A DNA stretch of 20,895 nucleotides. Source: JAZQNC01 sp045536155. Its GTDB lineage: Bacteria; Bacillota; Clostridia; Oscillospirales; CAG-272. The stretch's first letter is position 1. Each line of letters begins with the position of its first letter. A program made the position numbers and the translations under genes. Positions 7,404-14,739 of this stretch are shown here, piece by piece. Where the stretch lies: NCBI GenBank assembly GCA_045536155.1, contig JAZSMZ010000065.1, positions 1 through 20,895 on the forward strand. Reading direction: 5' to 3'. Under the pieces are notes generated by a model. That model was given only the letters and a program-made list of their open reading frames with translations. It had not been told where the DNA came from and ran no database searches.

Positions 7404-8573
7404 TTAATCGATTATGCTCTGATATCCTATCTGCTCTTCGCAGACGATCTCGCTTACTATCCTGTACCCCTCTTCGGTCAGCTCCTCGGTGTCGGTTCGC
7501 GATATTATATCGGCCGAAGCAAATCGCTCGTTTATCAGGGCGTTTATCCCCTTTACTGCCTCGTCGCGAAGGGCATCGCCCTCAAGCGTTACGCTTTGAT
7601 AAAGATAGCCTGCATAGGTGATCTCGCGCTCAATTATCGGCAAAACGACGCTGTCAAACAAGATCACATTCTGCTCCGACTTTATTATATCATATTTTTC
7701 GGGCAATGTCCACCGTTTTATACCAAGATTTATACTTTTTCCGAATATTTCGTACTCTTTTTGCCGTATGATTTCGCCGCTTGCCACCTTTACTTTTACC
7801 GTTTTCGGCTGTACGTATTCCACTATATCCGAGCTTTGGGCGTAAACCCTCCCCTTTGCGGCATCAACGTACAGTCCCACGCCCCCGTTTTGCACCACTC
7901 CGGTGATCAGAAGCTGACCCTCGTTTACGTAATCGCCAACCTTGACCGCCGCCCTTCCGCTGTAAAGCTCGATACGGCTGACCACTCCCGATCTTTTGGC
8001 AAGAATGTTGCAGGGCTCGTCGGAAAACTCCCATTCCTCGCGCAAGCCTTTGTCCGTCCTCTCCCGTATCTCAACCCTCGCCGTCGTCCCCGTTAAATTG
8101 ACCGTTATCCAGGCAATGTCATCGGCATCGATCAAAAATTCGTTGCATATCTCGTAGCAGTTGAGCTTCGGCATATAAGCTCCCACCTTCACCCCCATCA
8201 CTCCTAGCCGATCGAGCAGCTCACCTTCGTCGACATTTTCTATCCCTTTGATCTCGATGCGCCAGATAAAAAGCGTGGAAAGTACCATAAGTGCGGCAAA
8301 AAGCAGCGCTCCGACAGCTATTCCGGGACGCTTTTTGTACCGCTTGAACAGATACAAAAGTCCTCTTTCTTTCACAATTTCAATGCAAGCCTCCGCCTCG
8401 CCTTCGGGAAAGCGAAGATAGTCGCTTTTCGGAACTTTTAAGTAAAAATCGCCCTTTTTATACTTTTCGTCCCAGGTGCGAATGCCGTATTTCAGTATCA
8501 GAGTAGATGCGCGGGCCGGGTCGGTAAGGCGAAGGATATAATATCCCCAAAGATAATCGGCAAAGCCCGTCAT
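7404..8573 (-). CDS. yqfD: sporulation protein YqfD
   Basis: A 389-residue protein of the YqfD/stage IV sporulation family. A cytosolic region of about 90 residues (WGYYILRLTDPARASTLIL, then GIRTWD) is followed by one membrane helix (about 88-110, IAVGALLFAALMVLSTLFIW). A large extracytoplasmic region with repeated beta-strand motifs follows (IEIKGIENVDEGELLDRLG, then RSGVVSRIELYSGRAAVKVGD). In Bacillus yqfD is in the sigma-E mother-cell regulon and is needed for normal spore formation. Its ATG overlaps the TGA of yqfC in an ATGA, so translation is coupled. It lies 27 bases before phoH. Identification is from family signatures and from the neighbouring yqfC. Confidence 0.93.
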   Translation of the reverse strand: MTGFADYLWGYYILRLTDPARASTLILKYGIRTWDEKYKKGDFYLKVPKSDYLRFPEGEAEACIEIVKERGLLYLFKRYKKRPGIAVGALLFAALMVLSTLFIWRIEIKGIENVDEGELLDRLGVMGVKVGAYMPKLNCYEICNEFLIDADDIAWITVNLTGTTARVEIRERTDKGLREEWEFSDEPCNILAKRSGVVSRIELYSGRAAVKVGDYVNEGQLLITGVVQNGGVGLYVDAAKGRVYAQSSDIVEYVQPKTVKVKVASGEIIRQKEYEIFGKSINLGIKRWTLPEKYDIIKSEQNVILFDSVVLPIIEREITYAGYLYQSVTLEGDALRDEAVKGINALINERFASADIISRTDTEELTEEGYRIVSEIVCEEQIGYQSIID

Positions 8574-8875
8574 GCTTTTCTTTCCCTCTCTTTTTCTTCG
8601 TTTTCTTCAAAGGCGATCTTGCTTATTCTGCCGCACACCGACAGAGTTTTAAGCCGAAAATCGACGGGAATCAGCCCATCGCCGAAAATGTGTACAACTC
8701 CGTCGCACACTCTCGCGCTTATCATGCTTTCGGAGCATTCGATCACCGCCTCGCACTCTTCAAGAGTAGCTTTGTCTTTGCCGTAAACGCTCACGCAGGA
8801 TACTCCGCCGAGAGTGTCGTCGGGAAAGCCCGCGCACGACGATATACGGGCCGATAAAGGTCTTGCTTTTGCCAT
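8570..8875 (-). CDS. yqfC: sporulation protein YqfC (YabP/YqfC family)
   Basis: A 101-residue protein with the YabP/YqfC fold signature: repeated short beta strands of the form VSVYGKDKATLEECEAVIECSE and DGVVHIFGDGLIPVDFRLKTLSVCGRI. YqfC is a sigma-E-controlled, mother-cell protein whose exact function is unknown; the yqfC-yqfD pair is strictly conserved in spore formers. It is the first gene of the long minus-strand run and overlaps yqfD by four bases. The ATG at 8875 is preceded by an AAGGGG stretch. A 9-bp inverted repeat lies about 20 bases upstream. No clean sigma-E promoter could be picked out by eye. Confidence 0.92.
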   Translation of the reverse strand: MAKARPLSARISSCAGFPDDTLGGVSCVSVYGKDKATLEECEAVIECSESMISARVCDGVVHIFGDGLIPVDFRLKTLSVCGRISKIAFEENEEKERERKA

Positions 8876-8893
8876 AGTTTACCCCTTTTTTTG

Positions 8894-8919
8894 ATGAATA
8901 GCTTTTATTTGCTATTCAT
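8894..8919. repeat. inverted repeat between yqfC and ylbJ
   Basis: ATGAATAGC (8894-8902) and GCTATTCAT (8911-8919) are perfect 9-base arms around an 8-base A/T spacer. The structure lies in the 81-base divergent gap between two sporulation genes. There is no T run on either side, so it does not look like a terminator. An operator or mRNA-end structure is possible. Confidence 0.6.
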
Positions 8920-8956
8920 ATATATGCATTGAATATTGCGAAAAGACGGAGGCGCT

Positions 8957-9934
8957 ATGACGGTTAAAATATCGATTCCCAAAAAGCATTTTTCGACGAA
9001 AAAGAGAGCGCTGTACTTTCTTTTACCCATTTTATTTGTCTTCATTCTGTCGAACAGCGCCGACGTATCAAATAGTGTATACAGTTCTCTTTTGATATGC
9101 GCAAAAAGCGTTGTCCCCGCCCTTTTTCCCATGGCCGCCGTATGCTCGTTTGCCTTGAAAACGGGCTTTACCCGATACGTGGGACAGGCATTGGATAAAA
9201 TATCACGAAGGCTGTTCGGCGTCAGCGGCGAGGGCGGAGCCGCCTTTGTGATCGGCATTATTGCGGGATATCCGCTCGGGGCGGATCTTACGGTAAAGCT
9301 GTATCGGGCGGGGCGGATATCTAAAGACGAAGGTGAGCGGCTTTTGCCCTTTTGCAACAATGCGGGTGCGGCTTTTATTATCTGCGGCATCGGACAGGCG
9401 ATGAGGGGAAATATTGCAAAAGGAGCTGTGATATTTTTTGCACAGCTGATCTCGGCCGTCACCGTAGGCGTGATCATGCGCTTTTTGGCAAAGGGCAGGG
9501 CGACGCCCTGCGATAAAATTTCGCCTTTGCCCGAATTGCCCCTCTCGGTCGCCTTTACAAGATCGGTCGAGGACGCCGCATCGTCAATGGTGCGCGCCTG
9601 CTCCTTTATAATGCTTTTTTCGGTCGTAATAAGCTCATTTGATATCGTATTTTACCGCTTGGGGATCACTCTTCCAAATGAGGTCGCAGCCCTTTTCGGC
9701 GGCCTTTTCGAGATCGCCAACGGCTGCGTGCGCGCGAGCGCGATACCGTCGGCGGCAGGAGTGGGTATAACGTCGGCCATTGTCGGCTGGTCGGGTCTTT
9801 CGGTCATCGCGCAGAGTGCGGCCATTGTCTCTGACACCGATCTGTCGCTGAAGAAATTCATCGTCGGCAAGGGGGCAATGGCGGTAATATCGGGTGTTTT
9901 GGGCTATGCTTTTGCCATCTTGTTTGCCATGTGA
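8957..9934 (+). CDS. ylbJ: sporulation integral membrane protein YlbJ
   Basis: A 325-residue multi-pass membrane protein (about eight helices) of the YlbJ/nucleoside-recognition (Gate) family. Typical landmarks are VVPALFPMAAVCSF near 40, the IIAGYPLGADL loop near 105, LLPFCNNAGAAFI near 133, and a second half with the related GWSGLSVIAQ loop. Bacillus ylbJ is a sigma-E gene required for stable, heat-resistant spores. I place the start at the ATG at 8957, because GGAGG (8948-8952) is four bases upstream; an upstream in-frame TTG at 8936 has no ribosome site. The gene is divergent from yqfC, so both may be switched on in the mother cell. No clear terminator follows. Confidence 0.9.
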   Translation: MTVKISIPKKHFSTKKRALYFLLPILFVFILSNSADVSNSVYSSLLICAKSVVPALFPMAAVCSFALKTGFTRYVGQALDKISRRLFGVSGEGGAAFVIGIIAGYPLGADLTVKLYRAGRISKDEGERLLPFCNNAGAAFIICGIGQAMRGNIAKGAVIFFAQLISAVTVGVIMRFLAKGRATPCDKISPLPELPLSVAFTRSVEDAASSMVRACSFIMLFSVVISSFDIVFYRLGITLPNEVAALFGGLFEIANGCVRASAIPSAAGVGITSAIVGWSGLSVIAQSAAIVSDTDLSLKKFIVGKGAMAVISGVLGYAFAILFAM

Positions 9935-10017
9935 TACGAAGTTTTTTCAAATTCGGAAAATTTCTGCTGTTTTTTCGTTTTTGTGTGATTTTTAGACAGA
10001 TTATTTTTTAAAAACAT

Positions 10018-10046
10018 TTGAAATTATGCAAAATATATGATATAAT
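10018..10046 (+). promoter_or_regulatory. strong sigma-A promoter for the 10131-13602 gene run
   Basis: TTGAAA (10018-10023) and a perfect TATAAT (10041-10046) are exactly 17 bases apart in an A/T-rich region, giving a start near 10053 and a leader of about 78 bases before the small Cys-rich gene. Confidence 0.85.
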
Positions 10047-10130
10047 AGTATTATTAAGACGTATTAAAAGGCTAATGCCGAAGAAAGGAAGCGAAATCGT
10101 GTCTCAGAGCCGATTTCAAACGAGTTTGAC

Positions 10131-10361
10131 ATGCCAAAAAAACGCAAATACGACAACTGTATAAAGCCCGAGATGCCCGAGGTGTGCGCATATTGCGAAA
10201 AGTCCACTCCGCTCATGGGCGGCGAAAAGATGCTTTGCTCGAAAAACGGCGTTGTCAGCCCCTCCTACCGCTGTCGCCGCTTCTGCTACGATCCGTTAAA
10301 GCGTGTGCCCACCGCACCGCCCAAGATCGAGCTGCTTGACAGCGAAGATATACTTGTATAA
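10131..10361 (+). CDS. small cysteine-rich hypothetical protein
   Basis: A 76-residue basic protein of unrecognised family. It has six cysteines, C10, C19, C22, C36, C48 and C52. EVCAYCEKS and LCSKNGVVSPSYRCRRFC suggest a small treble-clef or rubredoxin-like metal site. There is no signal peptide or membrane helix. The ATG at 10131 lacks a good ribosome site; the only purine-rich stretch (AAAGGAAG) is about 40 bases upstream and serves an overlapping short frame instead. It is the first gene after a strong promoter, 44 bases before the CapA-like gene, so it is probably transcribed with it. The cysteine spacing supports a real protein, but function cannot be told from sequence. Confidence 0.72.
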   Translation: MPKKRKYDNCIKPEMPEVCAYCEKSTPLMGGEKMLCSKNGVVSPSYRCRRFCYDPLKRVPTAPPKIELLDSEDILV

Positions 10362-10405
10362 AACCTTCTTAAAAGATGCCGATAAATGAAAGGACGAAAA
10401 AAGCG

Positions 10406-11671
10406 ATGAAACGTATCAGTGCCAAAAGAACAGTTGCTCTTATACTTTGTGCAATCATCTCTCTGTCAGCGATGTCATGCTCATCAAGACTTGTCCTTGG
10501 CGACAAATTCAACCACAACGCCGACTATATCACTACACCCTTAAAGCAGGACGACACCGACAAGTCGAGCCCGCTTATAACCGATGATTCTTCAAATTCG
10601 GCCATCACCGACCCGGATGGCGTTCTGAAAAATTCAATGAGCATTTCCTTTTTCGGCTCGAATATTATCCACGATGCAGTCAATGCCGATGCAAGATCGC
10701 GCGCTGACGGCGGATATGAATATTCGTCCATGTTCGACGGCATTAAGGATCTCATCTCTTCGTCCGACGTTTCCTTTGTAACTCAGGAGACCGTTATGGC
10801 GGGCGAGGGCTATGCTATTACCGGATATCCCTCCTTCAATGCCCCCCAGGATCTCGGATACCAGCTTGTCGACCTCGGCTTTGACGTTGTCAACGTGGCA
10901 ACCGAGCATCTGCTCGACAAGCGCTTCGACGGTGCTATCGCCATGGGCGAATGGTGGGAAAAGACCTTTCCCGAAACTATTATCACCGGATATTACAACA
11001 ACGAGGAGGAGTTCAATACTCCCCACATCTACACCGATCCCGAAACCGAAATAAAGATCGCATTTTTGACCTACACCTACTACAATTACGTTCACGTGCC
11101 CAACGATGCGGGCATCTGGATCCCCTTCACCGCCGATGCCGATATTAAAAATCAGATCAACTCGGTAAAGGACAAGTGCGACGTCATCGCCGTTTCGATT
11201 CACTGGGGCGGTCAGATGAGCGAAGAGCCCAACGAAACTCAGCGCCGTCTTGCCAAAATGATGAACGAGCTTGGCGTTGATATTATAATCGGAAACCACC
11301 CCTACTATATGCAGCCTATTGAAACGATCGTAGGCGAAAACGGACAGACTACCTACGTAGCATACTCGCTCGGTCAGCTTCTTTCGGGAATGCTCGATCC
11401 ACGCGCTCTTCTCTCGGCATCGCTCAAGTTTAACCTGGTGCGCGGCGATGACGGCACGGTTTCTGTTTTTGCACCCGAAGTAACACCTATCTTCTGTCAT
11501 TACAACACAGATTACAATGAATTCAGCCTTTACAAGCTTGCCGACTATTCACAGCAGCTTGTTTCCCGTCACGGTGCTCAGTTCCAGATCCCCTTCTCCT
11601 ACAACGACCTCTGCCGATTCGTGCGTCTTTCGGTAAAAGGTGATCTTCTGCCCGAACAGTTTAAAAAATAA
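10406..11671 (+). CDS. CapA-like (PGA_cap) lipoprotein, divergent active site
   Basis: A 421-residue protein from the ATG at 10406. It has a basic N-terminus, a hydrophobic stretch (about 9-22) and a cysteine at 25 (SAMSC), fitting a lipoprotein signal, then a Ser/Asp-rich linker to about residue 75. The rest (about 78-400) follows the CapA/poly-gamma-glutamate metallophosphatase-like fold: strand SISFFGSNIIHD (79-90), DVSFVTQE (121-128), VVNVATEH (161-168), VSIHWGGQ (263-270) and VDIIIGNHPYYMQPIE (291-306). CapA enzymes normally show GD, NLE, NNH and GHHPH at these places, so several metal-binding positions are changed. The real substrate is unknown; a surface-polymer role is inferred. An in-frame ATG at 10376 is less likely because it would place extra charged residues before the signal. 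The stop overlaps the thiN start (TAATG). Confidence 0.85.
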   Translation: MKRISAKRTVALILCAIISLSAMSCSSRLVLGDKFNHNADYITTPLKQDDTDKSSPLITDDSSNSAITDPDGVLKNSMSISFFGSNIIHDAVNADARSRADGGYEYSSMFDGIKDLISSSDVSFVTQETVMAGEGYAITGYPSFNAPQDLGYQLVDLGFDVVNVATEHLLDKRFDGAIAMGEWWEKTFPETIITGYYNNEEEFNTPHIYTDPETEIKIAFLTYTYYNYVHVPNDAGIWIPFTADADIKNQINSVKDKCDVIAVSIHWGGQMSEEPNETQRRLAKMMNELGVDIIIGNHPYYMQPIETIVGENGQTTYVAYSLGQLLSGMLDPRALLSASLKFNLVRGDDGTVSVFAPEVTPIFCHYNTDYNEFSLYKLADYSQQLVSRHGAQFQIPFSYNDLCRFVRLSVKGDLLPEQFKK

Positions 11672-12285
11672 TGATCAGCGATAAAATTTGTCACATAATA
11701 GGTGCCGGCGACTTTTTTGCCGATTTCGGCAAGACCGACCTTGATAAGTCGCTGGTGATCGCCGCCGACGGAGGCTACGATGCGGCGAGAAGCATCGGAG
11801 TTACACCCGACATCATCATCGGCGATTTCGATTCATGCGAAAAGCCGAAGAGCGAGTGCATAGTGCTTCCACGCGTAAAGGACGACACAGATATGCTCGC
11901 CGCAATAAAGATCGGAATCGAAAAAGGCTGCACCCTTTTCCACCTCTGGGGCGGAACGGGAGGCGAGCGCGAGGAGCACACCGCCGCAAACGTGCAATGC
12001 CTTATCATGCTCGCAAAAAAAGGACTTCGCGGAATCTTGCACGGCAAAAACTGCGACATTACCGCAGTATCGAACGGAAAAATCGGCTTTGATGCAAAAG
12101 AAAGCGGATATCTGTCGGTATTTTCCGCGTCCGACGTAAGCGAGGGCGTTACGATAAAGGGCCTTCTCTACACGCTTGACAATGCGGTATTAACAAACGA
12201 TATGCCCCTCGGCGTAAGCAATGAATATATAGGTCTGCCCTCATTTGTTGAGGTAAAAAAGGGCGTACTTATTATATATTACTGA
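11671..12285 (+). CDS. thiN: thiamine pyrophosphokinase
   Basis: A 204-residue protein of ThiN size. Motifs are AADGG (31-35), PDIIIGDFDS (46-55), KDDTDM (70-75) and WGGTGGEREEHTAANVQ (93-109). The enzyme transfers pyrophosphate from ATP to thiamine, making thiamine diphosphate in the cytosol. The acidic pairs in GDFDS and DDTD are the usual metal/ATP ligands. In the GGR-x-DH motif this protein has one extra Glu and Glu for Asp, which is a conservative oddity. The ATG overlaps the stop of the CapA-like gene in a TAATG, so its translation is coupled. No TPP riboswitch can be seen upstream. The C-terminal domain ends normally (VEVKKGVLIIYY). Confidence 0.93.
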   Translation: MISDKICHIIGAGDFFADFGKTDLDKSLVIAADGGYDAARSIGVTPDIIIGDFDSCEKPKSECIVLPRVKDDTDMLAAIKIGIEKGCTLFHLWGGTGGEREEHTAANVQCLIMLAKKGLRGILHGKNCDITAVSNGKIGFDAKESGYLSVFSASDVSEGVTIKGLLYTLDNAVLTNDMPLGVSNEYIGLPSFVEVKKGVLIIYY

Positions 12286-12311
12286 GACCTTTGAGCGAAG
12301 GAGAACAAATC

Positions 12312-12752
12312 ATGCAGGCATGCCCATTTTGCGACCACGTATTTCAGGATAACGACCGCTTTTGCCAACATTGCGGCGCAGCCCGTCCAACAGAGCAGAG
12401 CTCGCCGGCCGTAAATGTCACACTCCCACCAGACAACGCGCAAAAAGCAGACGTTTCTATGGCGAAGTTTATCGGACTTATACTGTTGTTTTTGATCCCC
12501 GGCGTAGGATTTATCGCGGCGATCGTTTTCTCCTTCTTTGTGAAACAGAACGAAACCGTAGTTAATTTTTCCCGCGCCGCACTCGTTATCATTATCTTAA
12601 CTGCGATAATACAGTATCTGCTGCTTCAGGTATTGGCAAGCGTTGTGACCTTTGTTGTCAATGAGATACTTTCCGGCGTTATAAGCCCAGTTGCGCTGCC
12701 CGATCTGACAATATCCGATATAGTTGATATAGTACGGATAATCGTTAACTGA
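12312..12752 (+). CDS. zinc-ribbon membrane protein
   Basis: A 146-residue protein from the ATG at 12312, preceded by AAGGAG (12298-12303). The N-terminus is a zinc ribbon, CPFC (4-7) and CQHCG (18-22), followed by a Pro/Gln-rich linker. Two or three hydrophobic helices follow (about 50-75 FIGLILLFLIPGVGFIAAIV, and 86-112). Proteins of this design (zinc_ribbon_2 plus membrane helices) are common in Clostridia and have no assigned function. An in-frame TTG at 12291 gives a longer frame but has no ribosome site. The gene lies 26 bases after thiN, so it is probably in the same transcript. Identification stops at domain level. Confidence 0.82.
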   Translation: MQACPFCDHVFQDNDRFCQHCGAARPTEQSSPAVNVTLPPDNAQKADVSMAKFIGLILLFLIPGVGFIAAIVFSFFVKQNETVVNFSRAALVIIILTAIIQYLLLQVLASVVTFVVNEILSGVISPVALPDLTISDIVDIVRIIVN

Positions 12753-12810
12753 CGGCGCAGATCCTATATTAAATTATGAAAATCCTATTTTCAGAAAGGT
12801 AAATAAAATT

Positions 12811-13602
12811 ATGGATTACAAGCTTTGGGAAGGTACTCCCCCTCATTTCGACCCCTCATACGGCCAGGACGTGCCCACCATCACTCCGTATCTCTGTGAA
12901 GGCGGAGAGAAACGCGGTGCGGTCATCATCTGTCCCGGCGGAGCATACGTCGGACGTGCCGAGCACGAGGGTCGCCCTATTGCAAAAATGATCAACGAGG
13001 CAGGAGTTCACGCATTCGTACTCAACTACCGCGTTACCCCTTATCATCACCCCGTAGAATTAGAGGACGCACTGCGTGCCATCAAATACGTTCGCTACCA
13101 TTCTCCCATGTTCAACGTTGACCCCTACAAGATCGCCATCATGGGCTTTTCGGCAGGCGGACACCTTGCTTTGAGTGCCATTGAACATTTCGATTCGGGC
13201 AAGACCGGTCCCGGCTGCGACGTTATCGATGCGGTAACCTCCCGTCCCGACGGCGGTATCCTTTGCTATGCTGTGTGCTCCATGCTCGAATTCGGACATG
13301 CACATACACGCCTCAGCCTGCTCGGAGAAAATCCCGATCCCGAGCTCTGCCGCGAGTTGTCCGGCGAATGCTCTGTGCGCGACAATACTCCTCCCGTATT
13401 CCTTTGGCACACCATGCAGGACTGGGACGTTAACCCCAGAGGAAGTCTGGATCTTTGCATCGCACTTCATCAGAAGGGTATCCCGCTCGAGGCTCACTTC
13501 TTCCCCGAAGGACCTCACGGCATCGGCCTTGCCGAGGCGTATCCTCACTCAGCCCAGTGGAGCGAGCTGCTTAAAAAGTGGCTGATCCACAACGGATATT
13601 GA
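12811..13602 (+). CDS. alpha/beta hydrolase, BD-FAE/acetyl-esterase type
   Basis: A 263-residue cytosolic alpha/beta hydrolase. The oxyanion segment is ICPGGAYVGRAEHEGRP (40-56; the HGGG-like motif is PGGAY), the nucleophile elbow is GFSAGG (112-117, Ser114), the likely acid is Asp204 or Asp206 (WHTMQDWDVNP), and the catalytic His236 lies in EGPHGIGL. This fits the esterases of the BD-FAE/acetyl-xylan esterase group that remove acetyl or feruloyl groups from plant polysaccharide fragments. No signal peptide is present, so it would act on imported oligosaccharides. It is preceded by a 58-base gap containing a small hairpin (TGAAAAT/ATTTTCA, 12777-12793) and followed by a strong terminator. The substrate is inferred from the family. 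Confidence 0.88.
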   Translation: MDYKLWEGTPPHFDPSYGQDVPTITPYLCEGGEKRGAVIICPGGAYVGRAEHEGRPIAKMINEAGVHAFVLNYRVTPYHHPVELEDALRAIKYVRYHSPMFNVDPYKIAIMGFSAGGHLALSAIEHFDSGKTGPGCDVIDAVTSRPDGGILCYAVCSMLEFGHAHTRLSLLGENPDPELCRELSGECSVRDNTPPVFLWHTMQDWDVNPRGSLDLCIALHQKGIPLEAHFFPEGPHGIGLAEAYPHSAQWSELLKKWLIHNGY

Positions 13603-13611
13603 TTCAAACGA

Positions 13612-13639
13612 AAAAGCACTTGCAAATGCAAGTGCTTTT
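13612..13639. terminator. bidirectional intrinsic terminator (esterase / XRE regulator)
   Basis: AAAAGCACTTGC (13612-13623) pairs with GCAAGTGCTTTT (13628-13639) around an AAAT loop, followed by a T-rich run. It lies between converging genes. Its stem is nearly the same as that of the tRNA-Arg terminator at 14909-14946. Confidence 0.9.
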
Positions 13640-13647
13640 GTTTTTTA

Positions 13648-14265
13648 TTATCGATCCTCTTTGCTGATCTTCTTTTTCTGCCACGACCATTTTTTACACT
13701 CGGGACAGCGCATTAATCTTGTTCTGTTTATATGCATGGCCGAGAAAACACTGCTGTATTTCGGTACGTATCTATGGCCGCATTTGCCGCATTCGTAATA
13801 GCCCGCCTTTTGCTCTATCTTCAGCGCAAAGGGAGTGGCAATCAAAAGAGGTATCAGGCTGAGCAAAACGAGCAGCCCGCCCTTCCATTCCTCCATCGGC
13901 ACAATACTCACAATTACCGCCGCAGCGGCAAGCGGCAAAACGGCCACTATACCCAGGACGATCTCCAATTTGAGCAAGCGCCTGTCTGCTTCCTCTTTAT
14001 GCTTTACCATTTCAACTATCCTGTTTTCAAGTTCCTTGCTGTAATTATCCACTGTAACTACCTCCCCATTAAGTAAATCGTTGACTGTGATCTTGAGAAT
14101 ATCGCACAATTCGAGCATAACGGAGGAATCGGGCATGGATTTGCCACGTTCCCATTTCGATACCGCCCGATCGGTGATATTCAGCTTTTCTGCGAGCTGT
14201 GCCTGTGTAAGATTTACACCCTTGCGGCGCTCGGCAACAAATTTTCCTATTTTGATCTGATCCAT
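13648..14265 (-). CDS. XRE-family regulator with membrane helices and zinc ribbon
   Basis: A 205-residue protein in three parts. First is an N-terminal HTH_3 domain (about 5-62) with LTQAQLAEKLNITDRAVSKWERGKSMPD and LELCDILKITVNDLL. Next are two membrane helices (about 100-120 LEIVLGIVAVLPLAAAAVIVS and 128-148 GLLVLLSLIPLLIATPFAL). Last is a C-terminal cysteine pair module (YYECGKCGHRYVP then RCPECKKW), likely a zinc ribbon. It is a DNA-binding protein tied to the membrane, a design common in Clostridia, where such proteins often sense envelope state or control neighbouring genes. Start ATG at 14265 with GAAAGGAG upstream. No paired antitoxin/toxin partner is obvious. Its target is unknown. 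Confidence 0.88.
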   Translation of the reverse strand: MDQIKIGKFVAERRKGVNLTQAQLAEKLNITDRAVSKWERGKSMPDSSVMLELCDILKITVNDLLNGEVVTVDNYSKELENRIVEMVKHKEEADRRLLKLEIVLGIVAVLPLAAAAVIVSIVPMEEWKGGLLVLLSLIPLLIATPFALKIEQKAGYYECGKCGHRYVPKYSSVFSAMHINRTRLMRCPECKKWSWQKKKISKEDR

Positions 14266-14285
14266 CTTGCTCTCCTTTCGATATT

Positions 14286-14314
14286 ATTATAAGGGATCCG
14301 TCAGCAAAAATACA
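14286..14314 (-). promoter_or_regulatory. promoter of XRE regulator
   Basis: On the minus strand a perfect TATAAT (14291-14286) lies about 20 bases before the regulator ATG. The -35 at the right distance is TGTATT (14314-14309), a poor match that could need an activator or reflect autoregulation. Confidence 0.5.
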
Positions 14315-14335
14315 CACACCGACGGTTGAGTTTAT

Positions 14336-14416
14336 GAAAAACTACCGTTAATTTTGGGGGATGCATCAAAAAAGACTACCAAAACGGAGCAGGATTGGGA
14401 GAAAAACTACCCAAAA
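14336..14416. repeat. three spaced A-rich ACTACC motifs
   Basis: ACTACC follows a run of A (GAAAAACTACC or AAAAAAGACTACC) three times, at 14341-14346, 14375-14380 and 14406-14411. The spacings are 34 and 31 bases, close to three helical turns. They sit between the end of the small CxxC gene and the promoter of the XRE regulator. Inverted pieces (GATTGG 14393-14398 with CCAATC 14422-14427) may also form a weak terminator for the small gene. Confidence 0.45.
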
Positions 14417-14430
14417 GTACACCAATCGCA

Positions 14431-14688
14431 TTATTCTCCGTCTTGTCGTTTTGCACATTCAGCGCATCTACCAAAAGAATCAAGTTCTAAAGCGGAATCA
14501 AGTATTCTCGTAAGTACTTTATATATTGTTTTACGCTCCAGCGTGGTGGGAAAATCATCTTCTTCAATAGCAGGGCTGTATCCTTTTCTGCCACACAGAT
14601 AACAAACATGAACATATTTTTTGGCGGAAGGATTCCAATTATCAATATATAGAGATTGCCCTTTCTTTCTAAATTTGCTATGTGACAT
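14431..14688 (-). CDS. small CxxC hypothetical protein
   Basis: An 85-residue protein from the ATG at 14688, which has a strong AAGGAGG site and its own sigma-A promoter directly upstream. It begins MSHSKFRKKGQSLYIDNW and carries two cysteine pairs, CYLCG (about 29-33) and CAEC (about 76-79), separated by a helical stretch. This is a likely zinc-binding pair resembling the frame of small HNH-like or zinc-finger proteins, but without clear catalytic His residues. I do not recognise the family. A longer open frame to 14913 exists, but its extra part is translated hairpin-repeat DNA upstream of the promoter and is not part of the gene. Function unknown; membership of the XRE regulator locus is inferred from position. 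Confidence 0.72.
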   Translation of the reverse strand: MSHSKFRKKGQSLYIDNWNPSAKKYVHVCYLCGRKGYSPAIEEDDFPTTLERKTIYKVLTRILDSALELDSFGRCAECAKRQDGE

Positions 14689-14710
14689 AGTACCGCCTCC
14701 TTGGGAAATT

Positions 14711-14739
14711 ATTATATCATAAAACCTAGGATCATTCAA
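14711..14739 (-). promoter_or_regulatory. sigma-A promoter for the small CxxC gene
   Basis: TTGAAT (14739-14734) and a perfect TATAAT (14716-14711) are 17 bases apart on the minus strand, giving a start near 14704 and a leader of only about 16 bases. Confidence 0.8.

Noticed and set aside
6738..8096. 452-codon plus-strand frame over phoH and yqfD
   Set aside because: Long antisense frame made possible by codon bias; the minus strand encodes two well-known families.
11600..11671. TPP riboswitch before thiN
   Set aside because: thiN starts inside the stop of the previous gene, and no THI-box sequence is visible.
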